Positions 58,763 through 64,000 of a DNA stretch of 64,000 nt are shown one piece after another (the first letter of the stretch is position 1; each line of letters starts with the position of its first letter). This DNA is from Buxus sempervirens (Eukaryota > Streptophyta > Magnoliopsida > Buxales > Buxaceae), in assembly GCA_947561395.2 (NCBI GenBank), contig OX387183.1, positions 40,468,901-40,532,900 on the forward strand, given 5' to 3'. The position numbers and the translations under genes are program-made. The notes under the pieces were generated by a model. It was not told where the DNA came from and ran no database searches. It saw only the letters and a program-made list of their open reading frames with translations.

Positions 58763-61298
58763 GTATGGCTATACCTTCAACAAGTTTTATATATTGATTT
58801 CTATATTTGGTTTGTGGAAGTAAGAGCACTTTGTGAGATTCTAAGTTGCTCTTGTCTCTTAAGTAATATAAACTGTAACAGTGTTTTAAAATTAGAACTT
58901 CCAAAATTGGAAGCAAAATTAAAAGTCTTAATTTTGTGGGCTGTCTAAATTCTCACAAGTTAGTGTGTTTGATATATATAATGAGTTTGCATGGTAATTG
59001 GGGTAGGAATTGATATTGGGAGTCCAATTTGAATTCTCATGTTTTTGGGCACAAAATAGAAATGGAATTTCAAACTAACTTTGGTTCAAGTACAGACTTG
59101 ATATTTTCTTCCTACTAGATGAGATGTCCTATTTGGATTTCACTGCTGCCACTGCTACTGCCAGTAGCTTGATATGACTTTTTCCACCTGAAACCATCCT
59201 GCCGCTGTGACCATCACCACCATGACCTCCATCACTACAGGCAGCAGCAGCAGTGGCAGCCTCTTCCAAAAAGCAGCTTGCGTGATTAATACAAAGGAAC
59301 TTTAGTGTTGAACAAACTGCTACGAAGATCTTCATAGAGAAAATATTTCTTCAGTTCTTCTTCTGCTAACCCAAACATTACATTCTTTTTTATATTAAAA
59401 AGAAAAAAAAAAGGATTTACAGATTAAGATTAAGAGATATTGGCATGCAAATTAAAGATTTGTTAACATAAGTAAACCTACTAATGCAGAAACTACATTA
59501 AATAAAACCATAAAAGTATTCAATTGCAATAACTGTCTAATCAAAATCTATTTGGGGTCAGTAAGATGGGAATACCATGGGTGTTTCCACATTATTATCA
59601 CTCTAATATCATTCTAATTGAAATAATTTAGATGTTTTATCTCTGGGGACGAGGTGTCGAGTGTTCAAAGATGAGGTAAATAAGGAGATGAGGAATACAC
59701 TATCCATAAAACTGCAGGGCTTTTTCACGTACTCTTTAGAAAATTTTGTTCCATTCCCCTTTATTTTAGTAAGATAGGGCTTGGACTTGCGTTGCAGAAG
59801 GAAGGTTCTGTTCTGAGTTGGAGGCAAGAGTGTGTGAGTGAGGGAACGGATAGGAAAGGTAGGAAAGAACTCGACTGGGAAACTAGATGTTGATCTGTGG
59901 GTCACAATCAGCAAGCAAAAAACTGGACTTTGGCTGCTCCTTAAGCAGTGCCTAGGTTTGAATTTCACTGTCTTGGAAAGATATGAGTATCAGGCACTGT
60001 TCTACCAATAGTGTAAAGTTCAGAAGTTGCAAACTGTACACTCTCTCCATCAGTGAGTCCATGCCACTAAAATTTAAAGATTGCAGTCTAATCCAAGAAT
60101 TTGTCTAGATCATGCATGCTGTAAAAAATTCTGGATCCTCAAACTTGGCTTCCAGTCAGATCCTTCATACATATTACATGCATGTCTTTTAGGTCAATAG
60201 TTCATCTTGGCTATTTCATTCTTCAGGGTTTGTATGTGATCTATAAGAATGGGGATGGTTGTCAAACTTGTGGTCGTGTCCATCAACACTGTCATATCCT
60301 CTTATGGTGTTGGTGCATGGACAAACAGTTTGAGCCTTAAGCATTGGTTTGATGAATGTCGTCCATTAAGGCTATGAAGCTCATCTTGTTACTCGATCAT
60401 CTCTTCCACCATCTTATTTTATTGGGTCAATTGTTCAAAATAACTTCAAAATTATTCAGGCTGGTTCATTATTTGCATATTTATGTGTCTTATTTATAGG
60501 AACAAAGTTTTTGGAAAGATTATGGGGATATAAGGTTACATAAATCAAGGAAAATGCCTTAAAAAAAATTATATGAGAGGGGTCAAGTTATGAATTAAAT
60601 AGTTTGTTGAAATAATTGTAACAATCTTTTTTTTTTTTTACTTCGTCTTTTAACCTATTGAAATTCTTTTGATTTTTCAGTTTTTTCCCCATTTTAGTTA
60701 GGTAGGCTACATCCTACACAATATTAATTGTAGCTACCAGTCTTGAAGGAGTATGGGAGATTTATACATACATAGAGACGTGTGAAAGTAGGCTGTGATT
60801 TTAGGTCAGAGCCTAGGAGAGGAGAGGTGGCGTGATTTTTTTTGGGTATTTTTTGTAGGGCATGAGCTGTGGAGTATCAAAAGAGGTAGAGAAGGTAATC
60901 TAGGTGATGGCCTACCAACCTAAACAAGGTGGCTGTTTGGAAATCATCCTGGGATGTGGAGAAAAGCAAAGAAATTAGGTGTGATGCTATGGTAAACGAC
61001 AACCTCGTGAAGAAGATGTTGGTTGTGAGGTCAAGGATAAAATGGGAGGAAAAATGGAGAAAATAACAAAGAGAAATTAGGAAAGGCTACCGGTTAACGT
61101 TTCACACTTTTTTTAAGAGGGAAGTGAGGGTAAATAAAAGGGGAGGCTGAGGTGAAAAAATGTTGTGATTTTTAATACAAGAGATTTGATGGAAAATTTT
61201 TTGCTCTTTGCTTTCTCTTGTTTCGTGATGATCTTTTCAAGAAAATGAATGACTTTGAGAGCAATAATAATAAAAAAATGACTTATCCCATCCAATTC
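58763..61298. other. DHFS intron 9, left part
   Basis: No exon matching the expected DHFS C-terminal region was found. A minus frame at 59609-59968 (119 codons) has no recognisable domain. 60780-61090 looks repeat-like. Otherwise plain intron. Confidence 0.5.
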
Positions 61299-62648
61299 TG
61301 TGATAACCTAGAAATTCATCTAAGGGTGGTTTAGTCATTTCCGAATTTGTAAAATTTATAAATGGATTAGTTAAATAGTTATTGGACCTGAAAATTTAAT
61401 TAGACTCAAGTTGGGTTTAATTTGAATTTAAATAACAAGATTTGTTGCCTAATAGATTGGAAAAAGGGCCTTTTGGTAAGAACACTTGATTAGTAGCCTT
61501 AAATTGGAAAAGTGAGGTTATGAGATGATCAGGTAATATTTAAAAATAGGCAACAAAATATGACGAAAATTAGAAATATTCTAATTATTATAGATTTTGC
61601 AATAGGAAACCTTAAGACCTATTATAAATACTAATTTAGAATCTGTTATTAAGATTTTTTAATCATCATTGGGAGAGGAGAGGAGGCTGGACAGCTAGGG
61701 GAGGGAATTTCTGGCATGGGAAGTTAAAGGAAAAGGCCATGGGAGTTGGGTATGTTGGAGGTGAAGAAAATATGCTTTTCATCAAAACTTGATGAAGTTG
61801 GTGTGGGAAGTTTTTCTTGTACGGATTTCATATCCATTGTTTGATCAAGCTCAAATTTGGAGGAGTTCCTGACATGTAGTTCTTCAATCTGAACGATGGA
61901 GATGATGTTTGGAGCTCTCTAGAATGGTGCGAAATTAATAAAAATGTGACTGCTCTTATTATTTGTAAGAAGAAGGATTTTAGCAGTTCAGATAGGTGGA
62001 TCTACAATTAATTTCCAGTATGACCTTTAGAATTGTTGATTAATAGGTTTAATATTTGATTTTGAATTATTTTTTTGATTTGATGATATAAATTTTTGAG
62101 TTAATTTTTGGTATCTTTATAGTTCTTGATATTCGAAACCGAGAGTAGACTGGCTTCGCACATAAGGCATAAGGTAGCTATTGGGCCAAGTATGACTTCT
62201 CAAAGAAGTCTAATTTCACGAGTCCTGTGATGTCACACTAGTTTTGGGTTGATTTACGATTTGTTTGGAACTATCAATTGTTTTTATGATAAATTTTGTT
62301 ATTATCATTGGATTTCTTTTATACTTCTTTCTTTAATGTTATACATGCATATCTGAAATTTATTTATTCCATAATATTCGATTTAATTGATTTAATAATA
62401 ATGTTGATGGACATTTAATGGTTCAAGTTATAATCATGATTATGCTTTCATGGGTATTTATTCTACAAGTCTAAAGTTCTTATTTGGACTTGGACTATAG
62501 GATGAAACCTACTGGGTAGTGCTCACCCATACCATTTTGCTAGTATCTAGGATTATGTGGACCAGGTGTAGAATACGCAGAGGTGGACTTGTACCTAGGT
62601 CAATGCATCTTGATGTCGGTTTAGTCTACCTAGTGTAAGAGAGTAGAT

Positions 62649-63683
62649 TGGCCTCTGATATTCCGTGGGTTCTACCCACATCCTCTGGAGACTGCTTCCA
62701 GCAGTGGAGGATTCCAGGTTTAGGGAGCAGAGGCCGCATCCTATATGGGTGGATCTTCCATGCAGTGGCATGACATGTTTGGATGGAGCGGAATCAGAGG
62801 ATTTTTCGAGATGCTTATTTCAGGAGAGAATAGGTGATGGATAAGATCTTATTGGATGTAGCTTTCTAATCATCTGTTACTCCGGAATTCAGTGGTTGGA
62901 GTTGCTCCCAAGTCATGAGAGATTGGATGATGTGCTGTTTCTTTTCAGTTGGGACAAGGGCAACAAGTGTGGTTTCTTGGAAAGCGCCACTATCCAGTAT
63001 AATGAAGATAAATGTGGATGGGAGTTCTTTCGGCAATCCTGGACCTTCAGGTATTGGAGGGGTTGGAAGGGATAGTATGGGTCTGATCTCCTTCATCTTT
63101 AGTGGTTTGGTGGGTGTCGGTGATTCGACTCGGGCGGAGATGTTGGCCCTTCTGTTTGGTCTATTAAAGGCCAAAAAAAGGGGTTATACAAATTGCATTA
63201 TCGAAGGAGACTCAGTCACGATCATAAGATGGATGCGAGATGATATTTTAGGTTCATGGAGGTTGTCACACTACATCAGTTGTGCACGTTCCTTGGCACG
63301 TGATTTGAATGCATCGTTTAGTCATGTACCAAGAGAAGGGAATGCAATCGCAGATCGTCTAGCAAAGCAGGGAGTTCAGAGACAGGACATTTATTGTAGC
63401 CTAGTTACAGATGAGTTTTTGGAGATGTGTGCAGTTTAGTATGTTGTTATTTTGGGATGGTTTCAATATAGTATGTGATTTCTTTTTGTTGACATACTTA
63501 TACATGGGTTACTTGTATATGTGGTGTGGATAGTTTTAGAGATAGGTTATAGCTTTTAGCCTTTTCTGATGTTTTTTTGTTCTTGGAAAGGGGTCTCTCA
63601 TACACACTCGTATTTTCATACCTATAGGTTCCATGTACTGACTTTCTTTAATCTAATACAATTATCATTACTTATCAAAAAAA
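62649..63683 (+). mobile_element. L1-type LINE, 5'-truncated, with RNase H
   Basis: Flanked by a perfect 17-bp duplication AGTGTAAGAGAGTAGAT (62632-62648 and 63684-63700) and ending in a short A tail after TTATCATTACTTATC. 1,035 bp; nested in LTR-like element G inside DHFS intron 9. Confidence 0.93.
62915..63439 (+). pseudogene. LINE ORF2 C-terminus: RNase H domain
   Basis: An open frame of 174 codons to a TAG. It holds the plant L1 RNase H1-type domain with all four acidic residues: Asp in KINVDGSSFGNPG, Glu in STRAEMLALLFGL, Asp in CIIEGDSVTIIRW, Asp in REGNAIADRLAKQG. In full elements this domain degrades the RNA strand after reverse transcription. Here it is only the truncated tail of ORF2 with no start of its own, so it is not a gene, but the fold looks undamaged, suggesting a fairly young insertion. 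Confidence 0.85.
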
Positions 63684-64000
63684 AGTGTAAGAGAGTAGAT
63701 AGGTTTTGTTATTGAACTGTCATGTATGGATTGTTTAAAATAATTGTGTTACTTAATTGTGTTACATATTCTAGTAATTTATTTTATTGAATTTCGGTCT
63801 CATTTAGTAAGATCTTGGCTTTGTATTTAATTGTTTTCATTCACTTTCACTCACACATAAATTGGTTAATTAAATCTGCTTAGGTTTCCACTTTTAGGGT
63901 AAATGGAAACTGCAATCATGTCCTGTCATTCCCCAAGTACCCCATGGTGTTAATACTATATTGTAGAAAGAAATGATTTATTAAAAAAAAAGGGGGTTTT

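Larger units (their letters stand above)
61299..64000 (+). mobile_element. LTR-like element G with nested LINE, right end not seen
   Basis: TGTGATAACCTAGAAATTCA at 61299 followed by AAGGGTGGTTTAGTCATTTC resembles the start of TGTAACACCC-type gypsy LTRs. Sequence near 62505-62600 (CCTACTGGGTAGTGCTCACC) is also LTR-like. The matching end and TSD (expected AATTC) were not found before the window ends. The class is probable, the extent unknown. Confidence 0.45.

Noticed and set aside
59129-59335. Possible further DHFS exon
   Set aside because: The translation on either strand does not match the expected C-terminal part of the synthetase.
59609-59968. 119-codon minus frame in DHFS intron 9
   Set aside because: No domain or homology recognised; probably chance.

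Overview
The window is nuclear DNA of a flowering plant. The evidence is one spliced host gene with GT-AG introns, plant-type transposons of nearly every class, long introns full of repeats, and A/T-rich spacers. I cannot name the species. There are two main parts: a deeply nested transposon complex (about 1.2-34.0 kb) and one host gene, a mitochondrial dihydrofolate synthetase-type gene (DHFS; 46.0 kb to beyond the right edge), whose introns are also full of mobile DNA. || 1.2-34.0 kb is best read as one giant Mutator-like element (MULE) of 32.8 kb. Its ends are long terminal inverted repeats (left 1187 to ~5900, right ~30100 to 33990), each split by a later insertion. Removing six insertions with visible target-site duplications (TSDs) leaves about 15.9 kb. 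The insertions are solo LTR A (left TIR), solo LTRs B, C and D (all inside the transposase ORF), a CACTA element (inside a second gene) and a hAT element (right TIR). The MULE carries, in order: mudrA transposase (+), an unrecognised gene (-), a small GRF-type zinc-finger/coiled-coil gene (+) with its own TATA box, a captured fragment of a receptor-like kinase (-), an Ulp1/C48 SUMO-protease-like gene (-) and an acidic ORF (-). Between them lie three arrays of a ~23-bp repeat. Every gene is decayed by stops, frameshifts or insertions, so this copy should be non-autonomous now. Further nesting: a MULE-type MITE sits in LTR A, and a poly(A)-tailed retrocopy of a host gene with an intact 99-codon ORF sits in LTR C. 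|| 34-46 kb is intergenic: a non-autonomous hAT-like element, an LTR fragment, two L1-type LINEs inserted one in the other, a foldback element and an LTR-like segment. || 46-64 kb: nine DHFS exons with consistent phases (about 432 codons); the last ~100 codons are not seen and should lie beyond 64 kb. Intron 7 (8.1 kb) holds a TRIM element with a solo LTR nested in its 3' LTR, a tRNA-derived SINE, a truncated LINE, a perfect palindrome and a tandem duplication. The last visible intron holds an LTR-like element with a nested LINE that keeps a complete RNase H domain. || Boundaries given to the base rest on TSDs read directly from the sequence. Family names rest on recalled motifs, without any database search.
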